A stretch of 64,000 bases of DNA from Sphingomonas sp. PP-F2F-G114-C0414. Lineage in GTDB: Bacteria; Pseudomonadota; Alphaproteobacteria; Sphingomonadales; Sphingomonadaceae. Under the pieces are notes generated by a model. That model made no database searches. It was not told the DNA's origin and saw nothing but the letters and a program-made list of their open reading frames with translations. The stretch is taken from the NCBI RefSeq assembly GCF_003688595.1, contig NZ_RCWT01000010.1, positions 372,001 to 436,000 on the forward strand, given 5' to 3'. Both the position numbers and the translations under genes were made by a program. Of this stretch, positions 26,852 through 36,764 are shown one piece after another (the stretch's first letter is position 1; every line of letters starts with the position of its first letter).

Positions 26852-28486
26852 TCAAGCGATCCTTTCGGCGACGAGTGCCGCGTATGAGCCGAGGGTCCAG
26901 CCCTCTACAATGTTGACGGTATCGCGCACGCGCCAGCCGTCGGGCTGGGCAGGGCGCCATTCGGTGGGGTCGGCGGTCATGTTGAACACGCAGAGCATCG
27001 TCTCGCCATCGGCATGACGTTCGAACGCGAGCACGGAGGAGGAGACCTCGACCAAAGTCAGGTCGCCGATCGCGAGCGCCGGGCTTGCCTTACGCAGCGC
27101 GAGCAGGCGACGCGTGAAGTGGAGCAGCGAGTCCGGGTCGCCTTCCTGACGATCGACTGCGAGCGCAGCATGATCGCCGCCGACCGGCAGCCACGGCGTC
27201 GCCTCCGAGAAGCCGGCGTTGCGCGCGTCGGCGATCCACGGCATCGGCGTCCGTGCTCCGTCGCGTGACAGAGTCAGCGGCCAGTTGGCGATCGCTTCGG
27301 GATCCTGGAGCAGGTCGAACGGCACCTCGACCTGCGTCAGGCCGAGTTCCTCGCCGTAATACAGGAAGATATTTCCGCGCAGGCAGACGAGCAGCAGCAT
27401 CTTCATCCGCGCGAACGCGTCGCGGTTGCCGATGTCGACCCAACGCGAGACGGCGCGCGGCGCGTCGTGGTTCTCGAACGCCCAGCTTGGCCAGCCGAGA
27501 TCGGCATCGGCAGGCCAAAGCAGGATCGCGTCCGCCACCGTCTTCGGATCGAGCGCGGACGCGTAGAGGAAGTCGAAGCCGTACGCGCTGTTCAGCCTGG
27601 TGTTGCCCCGCGTGAACAGCTTCATCTCGCGGTCGCTGTCCGCGCCGCCGACTTCGGCCACGGTGAAGCGATCGCCGTAGCCGTCGATCAGCCGTCGCAG
27701 CCGTTCGAGGAACAGCGGGATGTCCGGATGGCTCTGGTTGTGGACGTGCGCCTGATAGTCGAACGGCCGGGTCTTCAGGCTATTGTCGCTCGCCGGCGGG
27801 TTATCCGTCAGCGCCGGATCGTGCATCGTGAAGTTGATCGCATCGAGGCGGAAGCCGTCGACGCCGCGATCGAGCCAGAATTTCGCGGTGTCGACGATCT
27901 CGTCCTGCACGTCGGCGTCGTGGACGTGGAGCTGCGGCTGCTCCTTCAGGAAATTGTGCAGGTAATATTGCCGGCGGCGCGCGTCCCACGTCCAGGCGGG
28001 GCCGCCGAACACCGACTGCCAGTTCGACGGCGGGCTGCCATCGGGCTTGGCATCGGCCCAGACGTACCAGTTCGCCTTGGGGTTGGTGCGCGACGAGCGG
28101 CTCTCGACGAACCAGGGGTGCTCGTCCGAGGTGTGGCTGTAGACCTGGTCGATGATGATCTTGAGTCCGAGCGCGTGGGCGCGGGCGATCAGCGCGTCGA
28201 AATCGGCGAGCGTGCCAAAGATCGGGTCGACATCGCGGTAGTTCGCAACGTCGTAGCCGAAATCCTTCATCGGCGATGTGAAGAAGGGCGACAGCCATAC
28301 CGCGTCGACGCCGAGGCTGGCGACATAGTCGAGATGCCGGGTGATGCCGGGCAGGTCGCCGATCCCGTCGTCGTTCGAATCCGCGAAACTACGCGGATAG
28401 ATCTGGTAGATCGTCGCACCCTTCCACCACGGGCGGTCCTTGGCGTGGTGATCGGCGGTAGCCGGCAACAAAGCAGTGTCAGGCAT
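26852..28486 (-). CDS. GH13 alpha-glucosidase (oligosaccharide type)
   Basis: 544 aa. Start at 28486 overlaps the stop of the upstream amylase by ATGA. WWKGATIYQIYPRSFADSN opens the barrel. Catalytic residues are D215 in GFRLDAINF (nucleophile), E278 in FTVAEVGG (acid/base) and the H340-D341 pair in FENHDAPR. The loop QVYSHTSDEHPWF is as in GH13 subfamily alpha-glucosidases. No signal peptide, so it is cytoplasmic and would act on maltose and short maltodextrins brought in by the MFS transporter encoded at 34585-36075. The mix of periplasmic and cytoplasmic enzymes in one operon is usual for alphaproteobacterial mal loci. Confidence 0.92.
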   Translation of the reverse strand: MPDTALLPATADHHAKDRPWWKGATIYQIYPRSFADSNDDGIGDLPGITRHLDYVASLGVDAVWLSPFFTSPMKDFGYDVANYRDVDPIFGTLADFDALIARAHALGLKIIIDQVYSHTSDEHPWFVESRSSRTNPKANWYVWADAKPDGSPPSNWQSVFGGPAWTWDARRRQYYLHNFLKEQPQLHVHDADVQDEIVDTAKFWLDRGVDGFRLDAINFTMHDPALTDNPPASDNSLKTRPFDYQAHVHNQSHPDIPLFLERLRRLIDGYGDRFTVAEVGGADSDREMKLFTRGNTRLNSAYGFDFLYASALDPKTVADAILLWPADADLGWPSWAFENHDAPRAVSRWVDIGNRDAFARMKMLLLVCLRGNIFLYYGEELGLTQVEVPFDLLQDPEAIANWPLTLSRDGARTPMPWIADARNAGFSEATPWLPVGGDHAALAVDRQEGDPDSLLHFTRRLLALRKASPALAIGDLTLVEVSSSVLAFERHADGETMLCVFNMTADPTEWRPAQPDGWRVRDTVNIVEGWTLGSYAALVAERIA

Positions 28487-30303
28487 CAACGAACCTCGGC
28501 GGCGCAGACTGCATAGCCGAACGCAGGCAGCGTCATCATGACACTGCCGGGGGCGGCCGCGCGGGGTGCGCAGGTGCCAGCGAGCGTGGTGAAACGGGTC
28601 GACCCGGTCTCGACCTGCACCGGCTGCGTGAGCGGCTTGGCAGACGTGTTGAACGCCAGCAGGATTTCCGCGCCGGTGGTCGGATCGAAGCGCGAGACCG
28701 CGAGCAGGCCCGGCGTTTCGCTCCGGCTGCGGATCAGCGTGCGACCGCGCGTCAGGGCGGGGTGCGTGATGCGGACCTTCGACAGGTCCGCGATCTCGCG
28801 AAACAGCGGGTTCGTCTCGCCGAAGCTTTCGGTCGCGGTGGTCTTGGTCGTGCCGAGCAGGCGGTTGTCGTTGTAGACCGCGACCTTCGACGCGAACATG
28901 TCCTCGCGGGCGTCCTGGTCGTTGCCGTCGCCGACGAAACCCTGTTCGTCGCCCGAATAGATCGTCGGCACGCCGCGCAGCGTCAGCAGCATCGCATTCG
29001 ACAGGAGGACGCGCTTGAGCACCTCGTCGTCGGACGCCTGCGGAAACGCTTTCCGCACGAACGTGGCAAAGCGGCCGTCGTCGTGATTGCCGGTGAACGT
29101 CGGCAGGATCGCCGCAGTGTCGCCCCCCTTCGCGTAGAGCACGTCGCCGTCGAGCAACGCCTCGAACGCGTCGGTCCCACGCGTACCGGCGACGGTCTCC
29201 ACCACCGTCTGGCGGAACGCGAAGTCGAGCACCGCGGGCAGCTTGTCGACGATGGTATGCTGCGCGAGGACCGCGGGGCGGATCTCGTGATCGGAGACCT
29301 CGCCGAAGATGTGGAAGTTGGGGATGCCGTTCGCCTGCGCGCGCGTCAGCATCGCCGGGATGAACTGCGCCCAGAATTCGGGGTTCACGTGACGCGCGGT
29401 ATCGATCCGGAAACCGTCGACCTTGAACCGGTCGATCCACGATCCGAAGATGTCGATCATCCCGCTGACGACGCGCGGGTTCTCGGTCATGACGTCGTCG
29501 AGACCCGAGAAGTCGCCCATCGTCGAGCTCTCGTTCGTGAAGGTCGAGTCACCGCGGTTGTGGTAGTAGATCGGGTCGTTGAGCCATGCCGGCACCTTCA
29601 CCGTCCGCTCGGCGGCGGGCACGTAGGGCGTGTAGGCGTAGGTCGTATCGGTGAGCTTGGCGAAGTTCGCCGCTGTCTCGACGCCGTCGCCGACGAACCC
29701 GCCGTTGATCGCCTTGCCGCCGAGACCGCCCTTGCGCTGGTACGGATACGCCGCGCGGTCGCGATACGGGCAGGGCACGCCGACCGAGCATTCGCGGTAC
29801 TGGATCACGTCGGCGGTGTGGTTGATGATGATGTCCATCTACACCTTCATCCCGCGCGCGTGCGCGGCGTCGACGAACGCGATCATGTCGGCGTTCGTGC
29901 CGAGATGCGGGTCGACCTGCGTGAAGTCGGTGATCCAGTAGCCGTGATAGCCCGCCGACTCGTGGCCCGGCGCACCCTGCACCGCCTTGTTCTTGAAGAT
30001 CGGCCCGAGCCAGATGGCGGTCGCGCCGAGATGCTGGATATAGTCGAGCCGCCTGGTCAGCCCCTTCAGGTCGCCGCCGTGATAGAAGCCCTTCGCGGTC
30101 GGATCATAGCCGGTCTTGAGCCGATCGCCGGCGATCCCACCGCGATCGTTGCTTGGATCGGCGTTCTCGAACCGGTCGGGCAGGACGAAGTAGATCACCT
30201 CGTCCTGCGGCAGGCGCGCGCGATAGTCGGTTTTCGCACTTTGCGCCGCCGCAGGTATCGCGGTGGCGCACAGCAGCGCGGAGAGGATCAGCGACTTGAT
30301 CAT
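28486..30303 (-). pseudogene. secreted alpha-amylase interrupted by an in-frame amber codon
   Basis: The first 154 codons (from 30303) give a Sec signal (MIKSLILSALLCATAIPAAAQ) and the start of a GH13 barrel (DEVIYFVLPDRFENADPSND, GGDLKGLTRRLDYI). TAG at 29839-29841 stops it right after ARGMKV. The next codon begins MDIIINHTADVIQY, which is conserved region I in the same frame, and the remaining 450 codons carry the nucleophile (DGFRIDTARHVN, D146 of that part), acid/base (FHIFGE, E180) and FTGNHDDGRF. Read through, the protein would be 605 aa, normal for this family. One base change (for example TAC to TAG) explains it. Either a nonsense mutation, a sequencing error or readthrough is possible. 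An AAGGTG site before the downstream ATG could allow reinitiation, but that product would lack a signal. Confidence 0.85.
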
Positions 30304-30393
30304 GGAGCGTCCTTTTGCGGGGATGTCGGTACTGCCCCATGATCGACGCGCGCTTCACCCGAACTCGAGCGAAGCGCGCGACGATCGGCCGGA

Positions 30394-33276
30394 TCAGAAC
30401 TTGAAGGTGGCGCCGGCGAGGAAGCGGCGGCCATATTTCTGATAGTCGATGATCTCGTTCGTGTTGGTGCCGTTGATCGTCGTGAACGGCTCGTTGGTCA
30501 GGTTCTGGCCCTGCACGTAGAGCGAGACGCCCTTCAGCATGCCCGCGGAGATGTCGTAGCCGAGCTGGCCGTCGATGATCATCTCACCCGCCGCGCGACG
30601 CCGAACCAGGTTCGCACCGAAGCCCGACAGCTCGCCGACGAAAGTCGACCGATAGCGCAGGCTGCCGCGCGCCGAGAAACCCCATTTCTCGAAATAGGCG
30701 GTGCCGTTGGCGACCCAGCGCGAATAGCCCGGGATATCTTCCGCGCGACCGCCCGGCGTCGGGACGATCTCGGTCTTGGTGTAGGACCCACCACCGGTCA
30801 GCCCGAAGCCGTCGAGCGCGGAGACGATCTCACCGATCGGCAGTGTGCCGGCCAGCTCGACGCCGTAGATGTTGCCGCCAACGCCGTTGATGGGAACGGT
30901 CGCGGTCCCGATCGTCGGAACGGCGCCGGGTGCGTTCGACGGCAGCGGATAGCCCGCGTAATCGAAGCCGGGGTTCGCGATGGTATACACGAAGCTTTTC
31001 AGCTGCTTGTAGAAGCCCTGTACCGCCAGATACCCGCGGTTGCCGAAATATTTCTCGACCGTGACGTCGTACGAGTTCGAGCGGATCGGACGCAGATACG
31101 GGTTGCCGCCGGTGCCGGTCAGGATGCCCTGCGCGGCGTCATAGCCGTAGGCCAGTGCGACGCGCATATCGTCGAGGCGCGGACGCTGCATCTGGCGCGC
31201 CGCGGCCGCGCGGATCACGATATCGCTCGGGAAGCGCAGCGCCAGGTTCACGCTCGGCAGGATGTCGATATATTCAGCGCCGCGCGTGACCGGGATCAAC
31301 CCGCCGTTGGCGACGACGTTGCCCGACGACTTCTGATTGGTGAAAACCCCCTGCACACCGGCGTTGCCGGTCAGTTCGGCCGATCCGATCGACTGCTTGA
31401 TGTTCGCCTGCAGGTACGAGGTCATGATCCGTTCCTGGATCGAATAGCCCTTGGCGACGACGTCGAGATTGTTGTTGTTCGACGACAGCCGGTACACGCC
31501 GGCATCGAGCAGCGCAGTCGGATCGTAGCTCAGGATCGGGCCGAGCCCCAGATACGCCAGGTTGGTCGGCTTCAGCTGATACTGCGTCGGCAACGTCTGC
31601 TCCAACGCGCCGTTCGCCAGCTGCACGAGCGCCTCGTTCGGCGTCAGCGACTTGTTGCGATCGGTGTAGTTCAGGCCGAACTTGACGCTCGAGATCGGGC
31701 TGTCGAGTTCGCGCTCGATCTCGACGCGGTACTGCTTCAGGTCGTCGACGATGTGGCGGTCATTGTAATAGCCGGCCTGCACGTTCGCGCCGCCCCAGCC
31801 GAGCGGATCGGTCAGCCTGATGAGGCCCGGATCGGAATAGTTCAGCGTCGGGCTGAAGGCTGTCCCGGTGCTGCCCGAGGTGAAGCCGATCGTGTCCTGC
31901 GCGCCGACGCCCTGGCCGTAGCCTGTGCCCGAATAGGTTTCGAGCACGGTCTCGTCGCGGGTCGTGCGCGACAGGCTCAGATCGATCTGCGCGTTCCAGC
32001 CATCATCGCCTTCGTACCGGCCGTTATAGCCGAACGAATAGAGCTTGGCCTTGCGCTCGAAACTGTCGTTGCGGACGACACCCTCGACGCCGCGGAACGA
32101 TCCGTTGGTGACCAGCCCGTTGGTGACCGTCGTTACCGTGGGGATCGTCGTCGCTGCGCCGAACCCGAGCGGTAGTTCGATGCCGCGCTTGATCTGGTCG
32201 TCGTTGAAGTCGGAGTAGAAGCCGTCGAGCGTAGCGGTGAACTCGGGCACCGGCTTCCATTCCACCGTGCCCTGCAACCCGAGGCGCTTCAGGTTGGTCG
32301 AGGTCACGTAGGACTTGGAGCCGCCGATGATGTCGACGGGCTGATTGTTGAAGGTGCCGCCGGCATAACCCCAGGCGTTGAACTCCTGAATCTGGTACGG
32401 CTCGTCGAGATACGAAGCGGACAGCGCGACGCCGAGCGTGTCGTTGAAGAACTGATCGACGTACGTGCCGGTGACGCGGTAGCCCTTGTCCTTCGAGCCC
32501 GCGTTGAGCTTGCCGATATCGGCGTAGGTGCCGCGGCCGCCGACCGAGATCACGCGCTTGCCGTATTCGATCGGGCGGATCGTGCGAAGGTCGACGGTGC
32601 CCGACAGGCCCTGGCCGATCAGCGAGGCGTTGGCGGTCTTGTAGACCAGCACCTGGTTGATGACCTCGGCGGGGTATTGATCATATTCGACCGCGCGGTT
32701 GTCGCCGGTCGACGTCTGCTCGCGACCGTTCAGCAGCGTGGTCGAGAAGTCGGGCGAGAACCCGCGGATCGAGATGCTGTTCGAGCGGCCGTTGACGCGC
32801 TGCGAGGTGAGGCCGGGCAGGCGGGCGATCGACTCCGCGATCGACGCGTCGGGCAGCTTGCCAATGTCTTCCGCCGAGATCGATTCGACGACCTGATCGC
32901 GCGACTTCTTTTCGGCGACGGCGTTTTCGAGGCTCCGACGGAAACCGGTGACGACGATTGCCGCATCTTCAGGCGTCCCGCCCGCATCCTGCACGGCGCC
33001 CGATACGGCCTGGGCGGTCGCTTCGTTCTGCGCCGGGGTTACGTCACCGGTTACGGCAGCGTTGTCGGCGCGGCGCTGCGCGACACCGGGTGCCTCGTTG
33101 GGATTGGCGGCGGTCGACGAACTTGCGGCCGGGTCGGGGATCTTGGTCCCGGCGTTCACGTCCTGCGCGAACGCGGTACCGGCGAACAATATCGCCGCGC
33201 CGAGCGACGCGCTGCTGGCCGAAAGCTTCAGGATGGCGCGTGCGGCTGTAGCCGACGCACGAGTGCGAGCCGTCAT
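30394..33276 (-). CDS. TonB-dependent receptor, probable maltodextrin uptake
   Basis: 960 aa outer-membrane receptor. A signal peptide of ~37 residues ends near GTAFAQ. A long Ala/Asn-rich linker follows, then a TonB-box-like stretch AIVVTGFRRS near residue 107. The plug has KLPDASIAESIARLPGLTSQR and RGFSPDFSTTLLNGR. The beta-barrel ends with RRFLAGATFKF, with a terminal Phe as in outer-membrane proteins. The start at 33276 has GGGAGGAA upstream. It heads the leftward amylase/alpha-glucosidase operon and is divergent from a LacI-type regulator; this context resembles the maltose receptor (MalA) locus of Caulobacter. The substrate assignment rests on context. Confidence 0.9.
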   Translation of the reverse strand: MTARTRASATAARAILKLSASSASLGAAILFAGTAFAQDVNAGTKIPDPAASSSTAANPNEAPGVAQRRADNAAVTGDVTPAQNEATAQAVSGAVQDAGGTPEDAAIVVTGFRRSLENAVAEKKSRDQVVESISAEDIGKLPDASIAESIARLPGLTSQRVNGRSNSISIRGFSPDFSTTLLNGREQTSTGDNRAVEYDQYPAEVINQVLVYKTANASLIGQGLSGTVDLRTIRPIEYGKRVISVGGRGTYADIGKLNAGSKDKGYRVTGTYVDQFFNDTLGVALSASYLDEPYQIQEFNAWGYAGGTFNNQPVDIIGGSKSYVTSTNLKRLGLQGTVEWKPVPEFTATLDGFYSDFNDDQIKRGIELPLGFGAATTIPTVTTVTNGLVTNGSFRGVEGVVRNDSFERKAKLYSFGYNGRYEGDDGWNAQIDLSLSRTTRDETVLETYSGTGYGQGVGAQDTIGFTSGSTGTAFSPTLNYSDPGLIRLTDPLGWGGANVQAGYYNDRHIVDDLKQYRVEIERELDSPISSVKFGLNYTDRNKSLTPNEALVQLANGALEQTLPTQYQLKPTNLAYLGLGPILSYDPTALLDAGVYRLSSNNNNLDVVAKGYSIQERIMTSYLQANIKQSIGSAELTGNAGVQGVFTNQKSSGNVVANGGLIPVTRGAEYIDILPSVNLALRFPSDIVIRAAAARQMQRPRLDDMRVALAYGYDAAQGILTGTGGNPYLRPIRSNSYDVTVEKYFGNRGYLAVQGFYKQLKSFVYTIANPGFDYAGYPLPSNAPGAVPTIGTATVPINGVGGNIYGVELAGTLPIGEIVSALDGFGLTGGGSYTKTEIVPTPGGRAEDIPGYSRWVANGTAYFEKWGFSARGSLRYRSTFVGELSGFGANLVRRRAAGEMIIDGQLGYDISAGMLKGVSLYVQGQNLTNEPFTTINGTNTNEIIDYQKYGRRFLAGATFKF

Positions 33277-33377
33277 GGTATTCCTCCCCTGGTCCCGGTT
33301 GGCGTCTTCGAGCGCATCGGGTATGTAACTGTACCGTCATTGGAATTTTGTCCGGTCGAAGGGAAGCCGACTACATA

Positions 33378-33390
33378 CGTATTCAATACG
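33378..33390. promoter_or_regulatory. palindrome between TonB receptor and LacI-type regulator genes
   Basis: CGTATTCAATACG is a perfect 13-base palindrome about a central C. It lies in the divergent promoter region, 102 bases upstream of the receptor start and 145 bases before the regulator start. LacI-family proteins bind odd or even palindromes of this size, so it is a candidate operator for the neighbouring regulator. Alternatively it is part of a promoter. Confidence 0.4.
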
Positions 33391-33534
33391 GCCGTTGCGG
33401 ACGTGTTGCCCTCGCGCCACATGTTCGATGGGGTTGGGGGTGAAATGGACTGGCGTTGACGGCGCGTGCGTTCTGCGCTGTGTCTTGCCGGTACCGCCCG
33501 CCGACCGAGCGAGCACACCGAGGATGCCCGTCAC

Positions 33535-34584
33535 GTGACCGCCCAGCGAAAGCTTCATGGCAAGCCGACATCGTTCGACATCGCGCAGCTCGCGGGCGTG
33601 TCGCAACCGACGGTGTCGCGTGCGTTGCGCGGCAGCCCCAGCGTCAACCCCGCGACCCGGCAGCGGATCGAGGCGATCGCCCGGCAACTGAACTATACCG
33701 TCGATCGAAGCGCCTCGAACCTGCGCAGCGGCATGACGCGGACGCTCGCGCTGCTGCTGTTCCGCGATCCGGCGCCCGACGAGACCGTCGTGAACCCGTT
33801 CTTCCTCGGCATGCTCGGATCGACGATGGGGGCGTGCGCCGAACACGGCTACGACCTGCTCGTGTCGTTCCAGCAATTTTCGAGCGACTGGCACATGGAT
33901 TACGAGGACAGCCACCGCGCGGACGGGCTGATCCTGCTGGGCTACGGCGATTACGCCGATTACGAAGCGCGACTGGTGCAACTGGTCGAGCAGGGCACGC
34001 ACTTCATTCGCTGGGGATCGGTGCGGCCGGGGCAGCCCGGGCTGACGATCGGCTGCGATAATGTTGCGGGGGGCGCCGCGGCGGCGCGCCATCTGATCGA
34101 GCGCGGTCGGCGGAGGATCGCCTTTCTCGGCAGCGCGACCGATCATTATCCCGAGTTCAACGACCGTTACCGGGGCTATGTCGCGGCACTGGGCGAGCAT
34201 GGCCTGAAGGTCGATCCGCGGCTTCAGGTCGAGGCGATCTCGACCGAGGACGACGGCACGCGGGCGGCGCGCGAACTCCTGCAACGCGGCGTCGCGTTCG
34301 ATGCGATCGTCGCGGCCAGCGACCTGATCGCGCTGGCGGCGATGCGCGTGCTGGCGGGGGCGGGACTGAACGTGCCGTACGACGTCGCGATCGTCGGGTT
34401 CGACGATATCCCCGCCGCCGGCCTCGCCAACCCGCCGCTCACCACGGTCGCACAGGATACCGGGCTTGCGGGGCGTCGGCTGGTCGAGATGCTGCTCGCG
34501 CGGATTGGCGATCGTCCGGTCGCCAGCACCGTGCTGCCGACCCAACTCGTGATCCGGCGGTCGTCGGGCGAAGGACCCAACTGA
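33535..34584 (+). CDS. LacI-family regulator of the maltose/starch locus
   Basis: 349 aa. The GTG at 33535 is chosen: GAGGA lies 10 bases before it and the helix-turn-helix follows directly (TSFDIAQLAGVSQPTVSRALRG, residues ~14-36, then hinge QLNYTVDRSASNLRSG). A longer frame from 33466 adds an unlikely N-terminus. The sugar-binding core shows GFDDIPAAGLANPPLTTV near the C-terminus, the usual LacI dimer region. It is divergent from the TonB receptor and directly precedes the MFS transporter. It most likely represses both directions until a maltodextrin binds. Confidence 0.92.
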   Translation: MTAQRKLHGKPTSFDIAQLAGVSQPTVSRALRGSPSVNPATRQRIEAIARQLNYTVDRSASNLRSGMTRTLALLLFRDPAPDETVVNPFFLGMLGSTMGACAEHGYDLLVSFQQFSSDWHMDYEDSHRADGLILLGYGDYADYEARLVQLVEQGTHFIRWGSVRPGQPGLTIGCDNVAGGAAAARHLIERGRRRIAFLGSATDHYPEFNDRYRGYVAALGEHGLKVDPRLQVEAISTEDDGTRAARELLQRGVAFDAIVAASDLIALAAMRVLAGAGLNVPYDVAIVGFDDIPAAGLANPPLTTVAQDTGLAGRRLVEMLLARIGDRPVASTVLPTQLVIRRSSGEGPN

Positions 34585-36075
34585 ATGTCGACGGCTGCAA
34601 GGCAAAAGCCACGCCAGGGGTTCTGGGGCCTGTGGAACATCTCGTTCGGGTTCTTCGGAATCCAGATTGGCTTCGCGCTCCAGAACGCGAACGTCAGCCG
34701 GATCTTCCAGTCGCTGGGGACGGCGGTCGACGACCTCGCCTTCCTGTGGATCGCCGCGCCGCTGACCGGGCTGCTCGTCCAGCCGGTGATCGGGCATTAC
34801 AGCGACCGGACCTGGGGGCGGCTCGGACGCCGGCGGCCGTATTTCCTGGCAGGCGCGACGCTCGCGACGATCGCGCTGCTGGCGATGCCGAACGCGCCGG
34901 TGCTGTGGGTGGCCGCCGTCTTGCTGTGGATGCTCGACGGCTCGCTGAACGTCGCGATGGAACCGTTCCGCGCGTTCGTCGGCGACATGCTCGGCAGCCG
35001 CCAGCGGACCGCCGGGTTCGCGTTCCAGACCGGTTTCATCGGCGCGGGCGCGGTGATCGGCAGCCTTGCGCCGATCATCCTGACCGACGTGTTCCAGGTC
35101 GCCAATACCGCGCCGGCGGGCGGCATCCCGCTGTCGGTGCAATACGGCTTCTACATCGGCGCGCTGGCGTTGTTCTTCGCGGTGCTCTGGACCGTGCTGA
35201 CGACCCGCGAATATTCACCGGCGCAGATGGCCGCGTTCGACGACGAAGGTGAGGTCGCGCCCCGCGACACGATCGGCCGGTCCAGCGCGAAGCTCGCGCC
35301 CGTCTGGATCGCGTTAGGCGCCATCGTGATTGCGGCTGTGGCTAAGTTCGGGCTCGACAAGCCGGTCTATCTGCTCGGCGGCGGGCTCATCGCGTTTGGC
35401 GCCGCGTTGCTGGTCAGCGCGGCGCTCGTCCGGTCGGGCAGGGAGTCCAACGTTCTCAGCCAGATCGTCGGCGATCTCGGCACCATGCCGGCGACGATGA
35501 AGCAACTCGCACTCGTCCAGTTCTTCACCTGGTCGGCGCTGTTCATCATGTGGATCTACACCACGCCGATCGTCACGCAGCACGTGTTCGGGACGACCGA
35601 CACCACCAGCGCCGCCTATAACGAGGGCGCGAACTGGGTCGGGGTGCTGTTTGCGGTTTACAACGGCGTGGCGACGCTGTGGGCATTCGTGATGCCGTCG
35701 TTGGCAGCGCGGATCGGCCGACGCGACGCGCATATCCTCGCGTTGCTGAGCGGCGCGGCGGGGTTCGCGTCGTTCCTGTTCGTCCATGACGCGCATCTGC
35801 TGATCGGATCGATGGTGCTGATCGGGATCGCCTGGTCGTCGATCCTGACGATGCCCTACGCGATCCTGTCCAACGCGTTGCCGCAGCCGAAGCTCGGCGT
35901 GTACATGGGGCTGTTCAACATCTTCATCGTGTTGCCCCAGCTGATCGTGTCGTCGGTGATGGGGCAGGTGGTCCGCACGTTCTTTCCCGGCGATGCGGTC
36001 TGGGCGATGCTGATCGCTGCGGGCGTGATGGGCGTGGCGGCGCTGGCGATGCTGCGAGTGCCGCGGAACGCCTGA
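34585..36075 (+). CDS. MFS sugar transporter (maltose permease type, SLC45-like)
   Basis: 496 aa, about 12 helices. The opening FWGLWNISFGFFGIQIGFALQNANVSRIFQ and the QPVIGHYSDRTWGRLGRRRPYF loop belong to the glycoside-cation symporter group found in alphaproteobacterial maltose loci. A large central cytoplasmic loop includes EGEVAPRDTIGRSS. It begins directly after the regulator stop with no gap, so the two are one transcript. It would import maltose or maltodextrins across the inner membrane for the cytoplasmic GH13 enzyme. Confidence 0.9.
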   Translation: MSTAARQKPRQGFWGLWNISFGFFGIQIGFALQNANVSRIFQSLGTAVDDLAFLWIAAPLTGLLVQPVIGHYSDRTWGRLGRRRPYFLAGATLATIALLAMPNAPVLWVAAVLLWMLDGSLNVAMEPFRAFVGDMLGSRQRTAGFAFQTGFIGAGAVIGSLAPIILTDVFQVANTAPAGGIPLSVQYGFYIGALALFFAVLWTVLTTREYSPAQMAAFDDEGEVAPRDTIGRSSAKLAPVWIALGAIVIAAVAKFGLDKPVYLLGGGLIAFGAALLVSAALVRSGRESNVLSQIVGDLGTMPATMKQLALVQFFTWSALFIMWIYTTPIVTQHVFGTTDTTSAAYNEGANWVGVLFAVYNGVATLWAFVMPSLAARIGRRDAHILALLSGAAGFASFLFVHDAHLLIGSMVLIGIAWSSILTMPYAILSNALPQPKLGVYMGLFNIFIVLPQLIVSSVMGQVVRTFFPGDAVWAMLIAAGVMGVAALAMLRVPRNA

Positions 36076-36154
36076 CGCCCTCCGTGATGCTGGGCCTGTT
36101 CCCGCATCCACTGTTCCGCGGGCTCACTGGCCGATGGATGCGCGGAATGGTGGA

Positions 36155-36173
36155 CCCCGGCACTAGTCCGGGG
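36155..36173. terminator. short hairpin between convergent MFS and DUF1190 genes
   Basis: CCCCGG (36155-36160) and CCGGGG (36168-36173) pair across CACTAGT. The site lies between two convergent stops (36075 and 36184). The stem is only 6 bp, so it is a modest candidate. Confidence 0.45.
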
Positions 36174-36183
36174 CGACGGGATG

Positions 36184-36753
36184 CTAGCCGCCGAAGCTCC
36201 GCCCGCCGAAACCGCCCCCGAACCCGCCGCGCGAGATCACCGAACTGCGTGACTGGACGCGGGCGGGGGCTCTGGCAGTGGTCGGCGTGAACGCATCCGA
36301 GCCTACGCGCGTCCGGCCGGTGACATAGTCGCGGTTGATGCGGCCACCCGCACCACCATAATAATTGCCGTCGCGATCCCGGTACATCGGCGCACCGCGC
36401 GCGCCGAAACCGCCGTTGAGCGCCTGCCCTACCAGGAAGCCGGTCAGCAACGGTGTGAAGAAGCTTTCGCCATTGCCGTTGTTGCGTGGTTCGCACTGCG
36501 CGGCGCCATATTGCTCCTCGCACGTCTGGCGATCCTCGAACCGAGGTCCGGTCTTGGCGGCGTCGGCCTTGGCCTGCTCGAACGCGGTGTCGCACTGGAC
36601 TGCCGACAACGCACCTGCCGCGCGGCACTCCTGCACCGACGCATAGCTCTGCGCCTCGACGGGCTTGCCGCCGACATCGCCGTCGCACGCGGTCAGCGAG
36701 ATGCCCGATCCTGCGATCAGGCTGGTGAGGACGATCGATCTGGAACGCTTCAT
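36184..36753 (-). CDS. DUF1190 (YgiB/YjfM-like) lipoprotein
   Basis: 189 aa. The signal ends in lipobox LTAC with the lipidated Cys at residue 23. After it come SYASVQECRAAGALSAVQC and EEQYGAAQC, the Cys pattern of DUF1190. The rest is Gly-rich (GGFGARGAPMYRDRDGNYYGG) and ends GGGFGGRSFGG. E. coli YjfM and YgiB are of this family; the function is unknown but they occur with a PspA homologue and an ATP-grasp amide ligase. It is the last gene of the leftward half of the cluster, 11 bases from the DUF350 gene. Confidence 0.85.
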   Translation of the reverse strand: MKRSRSIVLTSLIAGSGISLTACDGDVGGKPVEAQSYASVQECRAAGALSAVQCDTAFEQAKADAAKTGPRFEDRQTCEEQYGAAQCEPRNNGNGESFFTPLLTGFLVGQALNGGFGARGAPMYRDRDGNYYGGAGGRINRDYVTGRTRVGSDAFTPTTARAPARVQSRSSVISRGGFGGGFGGRSFGG

Positions 36754-36764
36754 CGCTATGCCTC

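Noticed and set aside
28486..29838. Separate alpha-amylase gene starting MDIIINHTADV
   Set aside because: It starts inside the conserved barrel with no signal peptide, and the preceding codons in the same frame supply the missing N-terminus. One interrupted gene is the simpler reading.
28762..30342. 526-residue rightward open frame opposite the alpha-amylase
   Set aside because: It is antisense to a recognisable GH13 enzyme. Its openness reflects base composition, even though the sense frame has a stop.
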